Shown here one piece after another: positions 55,188-64,000 of a DNA stretch of 64,000 bases (its first letter is position 1; each line of letters opens with the position of its first letter). Position numbers and translations under genes: made by a program. Source of the DNA: Theocolax elegans (Eukaryota; Arthropoda; Insecta; Hymenoptera; Cerocephalidae). The stretch is taken from contig CM047428.1 of NCBI GenBank assembly GCA_026168455.1, forward strand, positions 88,740,594 through 88,804,593. Direction: 5' to 3'. Under the pieces are notes generated by a model, which did not search any database, had not been told where the DNA came from, and worked only from the letters and a program-made list of their open reading frames with translations.

Positions 55188-56177
55188 TTTTTTTTAATTT
55201 ATATAAAAATATACAAAAAAATTTTGACTTGTGTAATGTTGTAACGGTTTTGCTATTTTTAATAACAATAAATAAAATAATAACAATTCAGAACCGTTAA
55301 AATAATAGTCTCATTTACACGATCGGCCGCTCAGTAATAATACGACTATGGTAAGCCGTATAGGCGGAGGCGGCGGTAATCTTTACTTAGCGAAACGCGA
55401 GAAAAAGGGGGTAAACAACTAAATAAACAACTATGCAGTATTTAATTAGCAAATAAAATAAATGTATTCGAAAAAGTAATACAGGCGCGTCGCAGCGCGC
55501 GAAACGCAGGTCGATGTATACGCGAAATAAATAAAGAGAGAAAGAGAGAGAGAGAGACTACAAGACTGGCACTTACAGTGCGTGAGCCGCGGTCGATGAT
55601 TAAACAACCAGGCGAAGTCTGCGTAGTCGCTACCCTTTAGTTTCCTGGGCTGCGTCGTCGCCAAACAAACTAATATAATTCCACTGGATCACCAGCACAG
55701 CACCAGGATCACAAGCACGGGGCGATCAAAATATGGAGAGAACAAATAACAAGGTTTCTCACGACGATTGAGATTAGTCACACGACGGTTGAATTTAATC
55801 TCTCGGCGGTTGAGATTAGTCTAAGTGCTCTCGCACTTACGAACCGAAAACTCTCTCTCTCTTTCCCTACTTTTACCTTTACGAAGGTCCGCGAAAATCG
55901 CCGAAAATCGTCGAACGTCGACCTGTAACATCTGTAAAGATTAATACACAGGCTAGATAGAGAGAGAGAGAATGTAACGAGCAATGTAATATAATCAAAT
56001 ATTACATTGATTCGTTACAATGTTAAATAAATATAAAATATAATGATTAAAAATTTTTTTAAATCCATAGCAGAAGGTGCAGGTGAAGGTATTTCCTTGG
56101 TGGTCTCTGTTATACAATTATTTTCACAACTTGTATTCAATACAAAATTAAACTCTAATGCTATATACATTAAATGA
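55003..56177 (+). CDS. Second member of the small-gene family, shortened
   Basis: Exon 1 (55003-55081; 79 nt, the same length and phase as in the first gene) encodes MTQEFKFGDIEMKDFDIDDA, clearly homologous to the 52482 gene. A plausible exon 2 is 56071-56177 (after atccatag), starting AEGAGEG like the AVGRPEG start of the other gene and then ending at TGA after a different, partly hydrophobic sequence. The intron (55082-56070) contains a solo LTR at 55240-56019. The predicted product is about 61 residues and lacks the Ala/Pro repeat and the Arg-rich end, so it may be a pseudogene. Confidence 0.45.
55240..56019. mobile_element. Solo LTR, 780 bp, with ATGT target duplication
   Basis: It begins TGTAACGG and ends TTCGTTACA (inverted TGTAACG), flanked by ATGT at 55236-55239 and again at 56020-56023. 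No internal genes are present, so it is a solo LTR left by LTR-LTR recombination. It lies in the intron of the small gene. AATAAA-like motifs near the left end suggest that the LTR's own orientation is - strand. Confidence 0.85.
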
Positions 56178-56407
56178 CACTTCTTTTTAAATGAACTTGA
56201 ATCAATATTCTTCTGTTTGTTTTAATTCAATAATTATTATTATTATATTTTTTTGTAAATAAGGTAAATAAAGATTGAACATTAATTAATCAAATAAATA
56301 CGTTTACAATCATAATAAATTAATAAAAAATGTGAAAGAAAAACTTCCTATTTAGAAATTTTATACCCACTATATAAATTCAGCCTGATATAAAAAACGT
56401 TAAGAGG

Positions 56408-57489
56408 TGTAACGGTGTGCTTGCCCGGGGAAAACTTACCGAGTCGTCCGTCTTACGTATCTTTAGTTCGTGGCGAACGAACTTGTACAATTTCGCCGAC
56501 TAGATATTGCACACTTAATGACTCGAACTAACGTATATATCTATATATATGTTATTTACAAAATATTCCCGCGCAGCGGCTGCGGTTACCTGTCCGCACA
56601 CTTGCCGTTAAAGTTGTATGGAAATCGAATTACGATTTCCAACAACAGCAGGTAAAAATAATGATATTCTTTCCTAAAATGGACCGCGGAAAGAAAATTA
56701 AAAGTGAGTCCGCGAAAATTCGTATCCTGTATTACGAATCGAAGGGAAACGGAGGAATAAAATTATAATACGCCGGTTAGATAAAATTATAAATCAACAC
56801 GGGTTGAGCTACATTAACAAATGATAGATTTATTTAATTAAAAACAGATGATTTAAAACAATAACATTTAACTGTATGGTCGAGGTCAACACGCACGGAG
56901 ATTGAGTCGAAAACACTGACTCAACGCGAGAGGGGAAAGGGGTACGCGAGCTAACTAACTTAAAATTAATCGTGCTATCGCATTCAACAAAACAGCTAAT
57001 AACTATTCGCGCAGAAGTGGTACCACTTACTTTTATTTATTCTCCTCGGGTTTCGAATAACGGAAAAGAACAACAAATTCCTTCCTCTCGCTGTCTCTTT
57101 ATCTTCACGAATGGAAAAGGTCGGTGGGAGAATTTCTCGACCACCGATCACTTTTATTCTCTATGTCCGTGTGTAGAAGCACTACACTATCTCACACAAT
57201 CATACGATTAACTTACGATACGAAATATATTAAGGGATAATTTCGATTCGATCAGCGGTCTATAAAAAAACTATCTTTCCCACCGAGTTATCCCGTCACA
57301 CGTGTAACCGTCGTCGCGATCTTCTCTGTCTCGAGTTGTCGTGCGCGCGCGACTCTCCCCCCAATTACCTCTCTCCTCGCGCGGGTATCAGTCGCTCGCG
57401 CCGTCGAATATGCCTATATCTATTTATAGCATTCGACTCTACCTACCTGATTCGTATAATGTTAAGTGAGTACATCACTTACCATTACA
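56408..57489. mobile_element. Solo LTR, 1,082 bp, with GAGG target duplication
   Basis: It begins TGTAACGG and ends CCATTACA (inverted TGTAATGG). GAGG occurs at 56404-56407 and again at 57490-57493. The unoccupied site is preserved in the duplicate copy (taagaggttatatt near 54132), which proves both borders. There is no coding capacity. Confidence 0.95.
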
Positions 57490-57504
57490 GAGGTTATATT
57501 GATA

Positions 57505-57921
57505 TTAAATAATATATCCCCAGATGACGTTAAAAATGATTTTTGCGTTCAAATTCAAATAAAAACAAGAGTGATGGCCGGGGGTAACTCCGCAACGAAA
57601 CGGATATAGAGAGATTGTACGTAAAGGTACATTTACATAGTCTGAAAATTTCCGTGCGGAAATTTTACGGAATTCGGGATCGGTTCTGGAACAATTAAGC
57701 ATTAATGGTATAGTGGGAATACGTATTCCTATTATACCTTTTTTCGTACCATTTGTGATGATTTTAAAGTTGTTTTTATAGTTTTTATAACAAACTGTCA
57801 ATATTTTGTTTAATGATTCTTTCATGTTCAAACTAAGATAATATGTAAAGGTCGTATTTCGTAATGCGTGCTGCGCAGTGCGCGCGGGTTTATATAAAAA
57901 AATGTTTTTGGAACGTTCCAA
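57505..57921 (-). CDS. Hypothetical 138-codon ORF, duplicate (doubtful)
   Basis: Identical at protein level to 54152-54568 because of the segmental duplication. See that entry for why it is doubtful. Confidence 0.2.
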   Translation of the reverse strand: MERSKNIFLYKPARTAQHALRNTTFTYYLSLNMKESLNKILTVCYKNYKNNFKIITNGTKKGIIGIRIPTIPLMLNCSRTDPEFRKISARKFSDYVNVPLRTISLYPFRCGVTPGHHSCFYLNLNAKIIFNVIWGYII

Positions 57922-58353
57922 AATTAAAAACTTTTGTTATCAAATTGACAATATAGTCTACTAATTCGAAATCAATTTTTTGATTCAATTTTTAATTAAA
58001 ATAAGTACTGTGCATCGAAAACACGTTTTAAATTTAACTGCAGGTTAGATCTATATAAGCGCATGAATTGCTGCTACTCGAAAAACAATTTAATATCGGA
58101 AAGTTCCATTATTTTTTTTAAATTATATATGTTTCGGAACACACGTTTGTATGCGCGCACGCATTACGGAATATGACCAAAAACTACTAAAAAAACTAAT
58201 ATTATAAGCGATCGCGGAACGGGCGAACGTCGCGAATTGTGAAATGTGAAGTGAATCTTAATGCAATTCTACAAACTGTATGCTTTTACTTGTTCGTACC
58301 TCTTTCGTGTTCTTCTTTTCCGCGCGTAAACACCGACGAGAAGATTTTAAATA

Positions 58354-58432
58354 ATGACGCAAGAATTTAAGTTTGGTGATATCGAGATGAAAGATTTTGA
58401 TATCGACGATGCAATACGACTACTTGATTTAG
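58354..58432 (+). pseudogene. Third copy of the small-gene first exon
   Basis: Identical in coding sequence to the exon at 55003-55081, with a donor (ggtgagt). It comes from the segmental duplication, which ends about 100 bases later, and I see no matching second exon downstream. It is probably an orphan exon. Confidence 0.6.
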
Positions 58433-58796
58433 GTGAGTTTTTTTTAATCAAATTATAATTAATTTAAGAATTGTATATGTATGTACATAATTGTACATCA
58501 TTGTCTGCACGTACACCGGCGCACGTGGCAGCGTATCTCATGCATTTCCTATACTATCTCTATCTCATTTTTTTTGAAGTTGACTATATATATCAAAAGG
58601 GAGAAGACGAAAAAAATTGAGGAAAGGAAATCAGCAAGCAATATCTTTGGCACTGATTTTCTTGATTGTGCGTAAATGAATTCGTGTAAAACTTGTTGTA
58701 CAATAAAGATTAATATAAGGAAGATAATATAATGCGTGGCCAATAGCAGAAATACATAATGTAATAATGCAGCGGTTAGAAAAGTAAAAATCTGGG

Positions 58797-58864
58797 GGGG
58801 TTAGTTAGCTGTATATAATGGCTCTCGCGCCTATACTTGCGTCAGGCGCTACCGCGCCTTTTGA
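58797..58864 (+). repeat. GC-rich double-hairpin terminus (left)
   Basis: ggggttagttagctgtat...gcgctaccgcgcctttt is the inverse of 30347-30420, with stems GGCGC/GCGCC and CCT...AGG conserved. It directly precedes the left arm of the next inverted-arm element. Confidence 0.65.
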
Positions 58865-58950
58865 TTCTAATCAAACTTTGAAAATTGTTATCTGATAAAT
58901 GAAATTGTTATCTGTCTGATAAATTTTAAAGTATAAGATAAAAATATCTT

Positions 58951-60993
58951 TGATTCTAATTCCCATATTTTCTCTACTTATTTATATTTTAATTACACCT
59001 TTTCTATATCTAACTTATATTCCATAATATTTTTCTGCAATTGAAAGTATTCAATTCGAAAACACCTTCCAAGAAGGTGTCAAAACCCTCAAGTATTGTG
59101 TTATTCTAATCAAACTTTGAAAATTATTATCTGATAAATAAATTCTGCAATTCAATCTGACATTGTTATCTAATAAATAAATAATTTTAATTCTAACTAC
59201 CTTATTTTATCTATTTCTTTGAATTTTAATTAAACATTTTTTTTAAATATTACGAAAATTTCGTATAAAAAATTTCTGCTATTGAAAGAATTGAAATCAA
59301 ACTGAAATCGACAAGTATTTTGAATCCTACCATAAATTTATATTTTAAATAAACATTTACTTAAACTTCGTGAAAAGTTTCTGCAATTGAAAGCACTGAA
59401 ATCAAACTGTAATCGACAAGTATTTTTAACCATGCAAAAATTTCTACCAATCTGAATACAGATTTTTTTTTATGAAAAGTATCTTTTCACTATTATTTTT
59501 CATTTCTGGCCCTTACATGTTTTACAGTAATAAATAAATAATATTCTAATGATATTAATTTGTGCAAAATTAATTTCTGCAATACTAATAAAATGGACAT
59601 TTCTTTTTTATTCTTTGAAATAATAAAATAATACTTGCACCACCGTTGGTTAAACGCTTCATATATGTGTTAATTCTAACCTACTAATGTATTCCTTTAC
59701 ATTTATGAAATTATAATACCGTGAAGAAACTGCAATGAGTAATAATAAATAAATATAGCAATACTTTCTGGCAATTTTATTATCCTACATCACCAATGAA
59801 AAAATAGACATCATTATTTTTATCTAATAAAGTTCTCAAAAGAGGCTTGCGATGGCTCGGTCGGTAGGGCGTCGGACTCGTAATCTGGAGGTCCCAGGTT
59901 TGATTCCCGGCCCCGGCCGATTGATACAAGCACCGCTGGCGACTGTATTTTCAACAAGTGCTTTCTTCACCAAGACATCCTATGACCTCCGTCGCAGATT
60001 AGCACCGGTTTGGGAGCATAAGAAGAGCGACATTAAATTAATAAAAAAAAAAAGAAAAAGTTTTCATATCAGTAAACTCAGTATAATGCCTTGCGGTTAT
60101 TTGTTTAAATACAAGTTTTGCTTAGTAGTTATGTAAAATAATTGTTATTTCACTTAACTAAGTATATATACAATCTATCTTATTTTACCAATTAATTAAT
60201 TAATTAATAAGATATAATAGCTAAGATGTATGTAATTATTTATAAAATGTAACATCAGTTAATATAGTCAGAATTAACACATATATTAAGCGTTTAACCA
60301 ACGGTGGTGCAAGTATTATTTTATTATTTAAAAGAATAAAAAAGAAATGTCCATTTTATTAGTATTGCAGAAATTAATTTTGCACAAATTAATATCATTA
60401 GAATAGTATTTATTTATTACTGTAAAACATGTGAGGGCCAGAAATGAAAAATAATAGTGAAAGATACTTTTCATAAAAAAAAATCTGTATTCAGATTGGT
60501 AGAAATTTTTGCATGGTTAAAAATACTTGTCGATTACAGTTTGATTTCAGTGCTTTCCGTTGCAGAAACTTTTCACGAAGTTTAAGTAAATGTTTATTTA
60601 AAATATGAATTTATGGTAGGATTCAAAATACTTGTCGATTTCAGTTTGATTTCAATTCTTTCAATAGCAGAAATTTTTTATACGAAATTTTCGTGATATT
60701 TAAAAAAAATGTTTTATTAAAATTCAAAGAAATAGATAAAATAAGGTAGTTAGAATTAAAATTATTTATTTATTAGATAACAATGTCAGATTGAATTGCA
60801 GAATTTATTTATCAGATAATAATTTTCAAAGTTTGATTAGAATAACACAATACTTGCGGGTTTTGACACCTTCTTGGAAGGTGTTTTCGAATTGAATACT
60901 TTCAATTGCAGAAAAATATTATGGAATATAAGTTAGATATAGAAAAGGTGTAATTAAAATATAAATAAGTAGAGAAAATATGGGAATTAGAAT
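58951..60993. mobile_element. Inverted-arm (foldback) element with SINE in the loop
   Basis: Left arm 58951-59678 and right arm 60268-60993 are inverted repeats of about 730 bases with high identity (gattctaattcccatatttt pairs with aaaatatgggaattagaatc). Both arms carry the hairpin acaccttccaagaaggtgt (about 59063 and 60867, the latter in inverted form) and the gaaatcaaactg...cgacaagtatt subrepeats. The loop holds a SINE. There is no coding capacity. Confidence 0.85.
59844..60060 (+). mobile_element. tRNA-derived SINE, full length
   Basis: Head: A box tggctcggtcggtagggc, anticodon position ctcgtaat, B box gtttgattcccggcccc. Body with caacaagtgctttcttcacc, 3' end cgcagattagcaccggttt...gagcgacatta and an A-rich tail. 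The loop resembles a Thr (CGT) tRNA but the acceptor stem does not pair, so it is a SINE and not a tRNA gene. Confidence 0.88.
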
Positions 60994-61121
60994 CATAGAA
61001 TATACTTTTATTTGTTACAATGTTAAAATCTTTTAATAGTAGTAATACTAATCTAGTTATAATTTACTTATAATAGGAGATATTTAGAATACTAGTACGC
61101 TCTTTGTAAGTGATAGAAATC

Positions 61122-61523
61122 TTAAGGATTTTTCCACAAGTTGTGTATCTTATTAGCTTCAGTCTCGTTAAGGTTAAACGAATATTTAATTTTCTTGCTC
61201 GGCAAGATTGTAATGCATTTGCATTTTTTCTGAACTGATCTAATTGATCGCTCATACCCGTTTCTTTTTAATAGAAGTGCTGCTTCTATCCACAATTTCT
61301 TAACTTTTTTTTGTCTTATTTCAATTGATCTTCGTAACATATATTGAACTAAGAGTTTTTCTTCTTCGAAAGTATAATTTTCGTTTGTCCATTTTGTTTT
61401 TTTGGCAATTGGACCTTCATACCTCTCGGAAGAATCGTTTGGCATCGTCGTTTTTTCCTGTCTATATTCTTTCAGAAACGGAGAAACCCTTGTTACAGGA
61501 CTTACATCTTCGATATCATCATT
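61122..61523 (-). CDS. Unrecognised gene, last exon (basic, Myb/MADF-like)
   Basis: The acceptor is ctctcatctcag, followed by 134 codons in phase 0 to the stop. The C-terminal part (WTNENYTFEEEKLLVQYMLR, KLWIEAALLLKRNG, RSIRSVQKKC) looks like a helical DNA-binding domain of the SANT/Myb or MADF kind: a Trp, an acidic helix, a second Trp, then a basic helix. That assignment rests on pattern only. It belongs to the gene whose main exon is 61743-63390. Confidence 0.6.
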   Translation of the reverse strand, partial: NDDIEDVSPVTRVSPFLKEYRQEKTTMPNDSSERYEGPIAKKTKWTNENYTFEEEKLLVQYMLRRSIEIRQKKVKKLWIEAALLLKRNGYERSIRSVQKKCKCITILPSKKIKYSFNLNETEANKIHNLWKNP

Positions 61524-61598
61524 CTGAGATGAGAGTAATGTTTAAAATTATTGTATATCTAAAACTCAATTGTACAATGAAGTAAGAGAAGTACTTAC

Positions 61599-61673
61599 CA
61601 CAGATGATGAAGGTTTTTTGTTTGGTTTCGTTTCAACCACTTTAGTGCATTTTGCATCGATCTTTACTGGGTG
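61599..61673 (-). CDS. Unrecognised gene, penultimate exon
   Basis: A 75-nt exon (25 codons, phase 0 on both sides) with acceptor cttacag and donor GTG/gtaagt. It is Lys-rich. Its splice signals and phase connect the large upstream exon with the final exon. Confidence 0.6.
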
Positions 61674-61742
61674 CTGTAAGTAATATTATGTTAGATAACT
61701 TGCTTGGATACCGTAGGATAATATAAAGTTGTTTTTATTTAC

Positions 61743-63390
61743 CTCACTGTGCGTAATACTTTTGTTTTTTTTGTTAATTTTCCAATTTAATGGTTTTATT
61801 TCATCATCCGGCTCTTTTGTGTCTTCTTTACTTAGATATAATTTTATTATTTCTTCCATTTCTTCATTTTTCTTATTATCTATCTCGGCAAGTTGTTTGG
61901 CCATATTTATTTTTTGCTCCTTCTTACTTTTATCGTCAGCGAATACTTTTCCCGGATCGCGATATTGTTTTAGGTTTAAAATTCTTTTGGCATTAATCGA
62001 TATAATTTCTGGCTTGTTAGAATTAGCCATTTTAACATATTCTTTCGTCGACATGTGCAGCGACCAATACTTTATATCAGTATTTCCGTCAAAAAATCGT
62101 GTAGGCCAGTATTTTACATAATGAGTAATGAATGATTTAATTTCACGCTGTAAATTCGCATCCTTATCTTCCTGCAGTATGTTTCCTAGAACATGCGCTA
62201 CTACAAACTGTGATTGTAAAATTTTTGGGTTGTATATTGATAAAAATATGTCCTGGGAGCATAAACTTATATGATGGACTTTTTCTGATCTTTCTATCTG
62301 AAAATATTTCGTAGGATTAACGTTGGATCTTTGTAAATATGTATTGTTAGATGCTGCTTCTAACATCAATGCAAACGTTTGAAACAGGTAATACGACATT
62401 AATTGAGGCTCGTTTGGTGATAGAAAAGGATCTTCATACAAAGGTTCAAATGGCAATCCTGTATTAATAAATGTTTTGTATCCAATCTCACGACTATTGC
62501 TATAAAGCAGGTATAAATAGTCGGAGCATTTTTGGTTAAATTGATTTAATTTGGGTTGTAATTTATCAAATGTCTCTTTTTGTAATGGTAGCGCATATCG
62601 GTCGATGGTAACAAGATCATCAGTTTTCTTTATTTTCGTCTTCATATAGTCATGATTATGACGTAATGACATACCCTCCAAAAATATGATCGTTCTTTGC
62701 TGCGCAAAGTATGTTGTTGAAAATAAATCTTTCATTGGAGCGCACCGTGGATGATGTACAACGTTGTCTAAGAATTGTAGTTCTGCACCTATGCAGTGTT
62801 CTACGTATACATTCCAATTTTGGAACATCACTATGCAGTTGTCATAAAAAAATTGCTTGATAGTGTTCACTAGTACGTTTTCGGAAGATGTTTCTTTTGA
62901 TAACTCACTTTGACATGATTTTGTGTCAATTCTTGTGACTTCCTTTGTACTTAAGTTAAGAACAACTTCAACGCGCAGATCTAAATTATTACTTGTCGCT
63001 TCTTTGTATGCATACCATTCGGATATCAAGTTTTTGATTTTTTCGCGGTAGATTTTGTATTGCAGCCATTTTCCGATAAAGCCATTTAATAGGGCAAATA
63101 CTAAAATTTCTGCATTGTACAGTTTATCGGATATTTTATGGCTGGCAGATTCATATGTCTGAATGTATTGGATTTTTCTATTCAACGGGCCGCCATAAAC
63201 GTAGCCGTAATTCGTTAAAAAATAACTAGGCTCGTAGTTCACTTTAGTAGAAAATATTTGTCTACACTTTTGTAGATCTAACAGATAAATAGTGCCCTTA
63301 GGGCAGGATATACTAACTCCGTAATGTAATTGAGTGTTGACGTGAAATTGGTGATACTGAGTGGTACTGAAACTCTTAAACCATGATTAC
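61743..63390 (-). CDS. Unrecognised gene, large exon
   Basis: Open for about 540 codons: the frame reads from about 63390 (segment YHQFHVNTQLHYGVSISCPKG, before the first possible GTG at 63242) to a donor GAG/gtaaat at 61743. The protein is rich in aromatic and polar residues, with no signal peptide and no motif I can name. Near its end a KQLAEIDNKKNEEMEEIIK stretch is likely a coiled coil. At about 63320-63390 it overlaps another open frame (63708-63278) on the same strand, whose sequence looks like its upstream continuation. A 1-nt frameshift or an unseen intron therefore probably separates them. Confidence 0.6.
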
Positions 63391-63687
63391 ACTTGTAGTA
63401 AAATATCAATACCACTTCGTTTTGTTGCAATAAGTACCGCGTGACATTTACATCAACATTTCTGCAGTAATCTTCATATTCGCTACGAAAAACTTTCGCA
63501 ACAACATTTGCAGAACCGATTTTGGAAGGTAAATTTGTCATTGACGTTGTTGTGTGCGTCCTTAATTGTCCTATAGCCGGTCGTACAATGCGATCGCTAA
63601 ATGTTGTTGCATAATCTGTTTTTCCAGCTAAGGGTTTATATATCCCAAAAAGAACATAAATCGTTTGGTCGTCGTAATTGTGTATGG
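63325..63687 (-). CDS. Unrecognised gene, upstream exon segment
   Basis: Starts after a possible acceptor (ttttttcgtcag) at 63687 and reads TIYVLFGIYKPLAGKTDYAT through an ATG at 63541 and on to CNHGLRVSVP. Beyond about 63340 the frame continues to a stop at 63278, but the neighbouring frame looks more like real protein there. This is part of the same gene as 61743-63390, probably interrupted by a frame error. Confidence 0.5.
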
Positions 63688-63751
63688 CTGACGAAAAAAC
63701 ATATTTAAAAATATTAAAAACATATTAAGTTGTGTAATCATAAAAAAAAAA

Positions 63752-64000
63752 TTAATCCAATTCAATAAGTATGGAATTTGCTGGTCTATGTGCGTCTTCA
63801 AATCTACTAATGTAGTATCGTAATGTATGTACTACTCTTTTAAATAAGGGATACATTTCATTATCTTTATCGATAAAAAAATCTTCCTCCCTGTTAGAAA
63901 CAATACGCCATAAATAGTTTTCTCGACACTTGCGCAATAGTTGTTGGGTGCGGCGCATTACTTCTGTAGGACTTCTATTCGTCAAAGTCTGAGCGACCAA
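63752..64000 (-). CDS. Partial ORF running off the right edge
   Basis: 82 codons on the - strand, cut by the window end, ending at TAA. It is rich in Arg and charged residues (RRTQQLLRKCRENYLWRIV). It could be the end of a separate gene. It could also be an earlier exon of the gene at 61122-63687: a weak donor (ATTA/gtagat) before its end is in the phase needed by the exon at 63687. I do not recognise the family. Confidence 0.4.
   Translation of the reverse strand: MVAQTLTNRSPTEVMRRTQQLLRKCRENYLWRIVSNREEDFFIDKDNEMYPLFKRVVHTLRYYISRFEDAHRPANSILIELD

Larger units (their letters stand above)
56191..58538. repeat. 1.26-kb segmental duplication, copy 2, split by a solo LTR
   Basis: Copy of 53923-55187, interrupted at 56407/57490 by a solo LTR. 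Identity is very high, so both the duplication and the later LTR insertion are young. Confidence 0.92.

Noticed and set aside
59844..59920. tRNA gene resembling tRNA-Thr(CGT)
   Set aside because: A and B boxes are present but the acceptor stem does not pair, and the same head is followed by a shared SINE body and A tail at several loci.

Overview
This window is eukaryotic nuclear DNA, most likely from an insect. It is AT-rich, has spliced genes with GT/AG introns, carries a chitin-binding (peritrophin/CPAP-type) cuticle gene, and is full of insect-style transposable elements: R1-like and other non-LTR elements with (AAT)n tails, tRNA-derived SINEs, foldback elements, solo LTRs and a Helitron. 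I cannot name the species. A hymenopteran is possible but not shown by the sequence.

Layout. 1-8427 is a near-identical tandem duplication (unit about 4.28 kb) covering the 5' part of a chitin-binding protein gene. The gene runs on the + strand to 15742 and encodes a very long protein of about 1,670 residues, with one six-cysteine chitin-binding domain at each end and a disordered Thr/Ser/Asn-rich linker between. 15743-20800 is AT-rich intergenic DNA with a 154-bp-period tandem duplication and a 666-bp foldback palindrome. 20795-27830 is a head-to-tail stack of three broken non-LTR retrotransposons on the - strand, each ending in an (AAT)n tract. 27876-38050 is repeat-on-repeat: a family of inverted-arm elements with a recurring short hairpin and SINEs in their loops, direct duplications, a complete 996-bp foldback element and a 1.47-kb solo-LTR-like insertion.

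38064-50897 (- strand) is the most striking part: a Helitron whose coding capacity, in transcription order, is a ULP1-like cysteine protease plus a USP-type deubiquitinase domain (ORF1), a HUH/two-tyrosine Rep, and a PIF1-family helicase carrying a second USP domain. Rep and helicase are separated by an inserted LTR-like sequence, and helicase plus insert is tandemly duplicated; one helicase copy is open, the other carries several 1-nt indels. ORF1 and Rep are separated by only a 1-nt frame change in a T run, and Rep has no ATG of its own, so the ancestral product may have been one protease-Rep-helicase-protease polyprotein.

51-58.5 kb holds a 23-bp minisatellite, a small three-exon gene of unknown function (52482-53391) and two diverged, mutually duplicated relatives of its first exon, with two solo LTRs that have clean 4-bp target duplications. 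58.8-61 kb is another inverted-arm element with a SINE. 61.1-64 kb (- strand) is a spliced gene I do not recognise, running off the right edge.

Throughout, recent duplicates differ mainly by 1-nt changes, many of them in homopolymers. Both young pseudogenes and residual assembly errors or unpurged haplotypes must therefore be considered before function is inferred.
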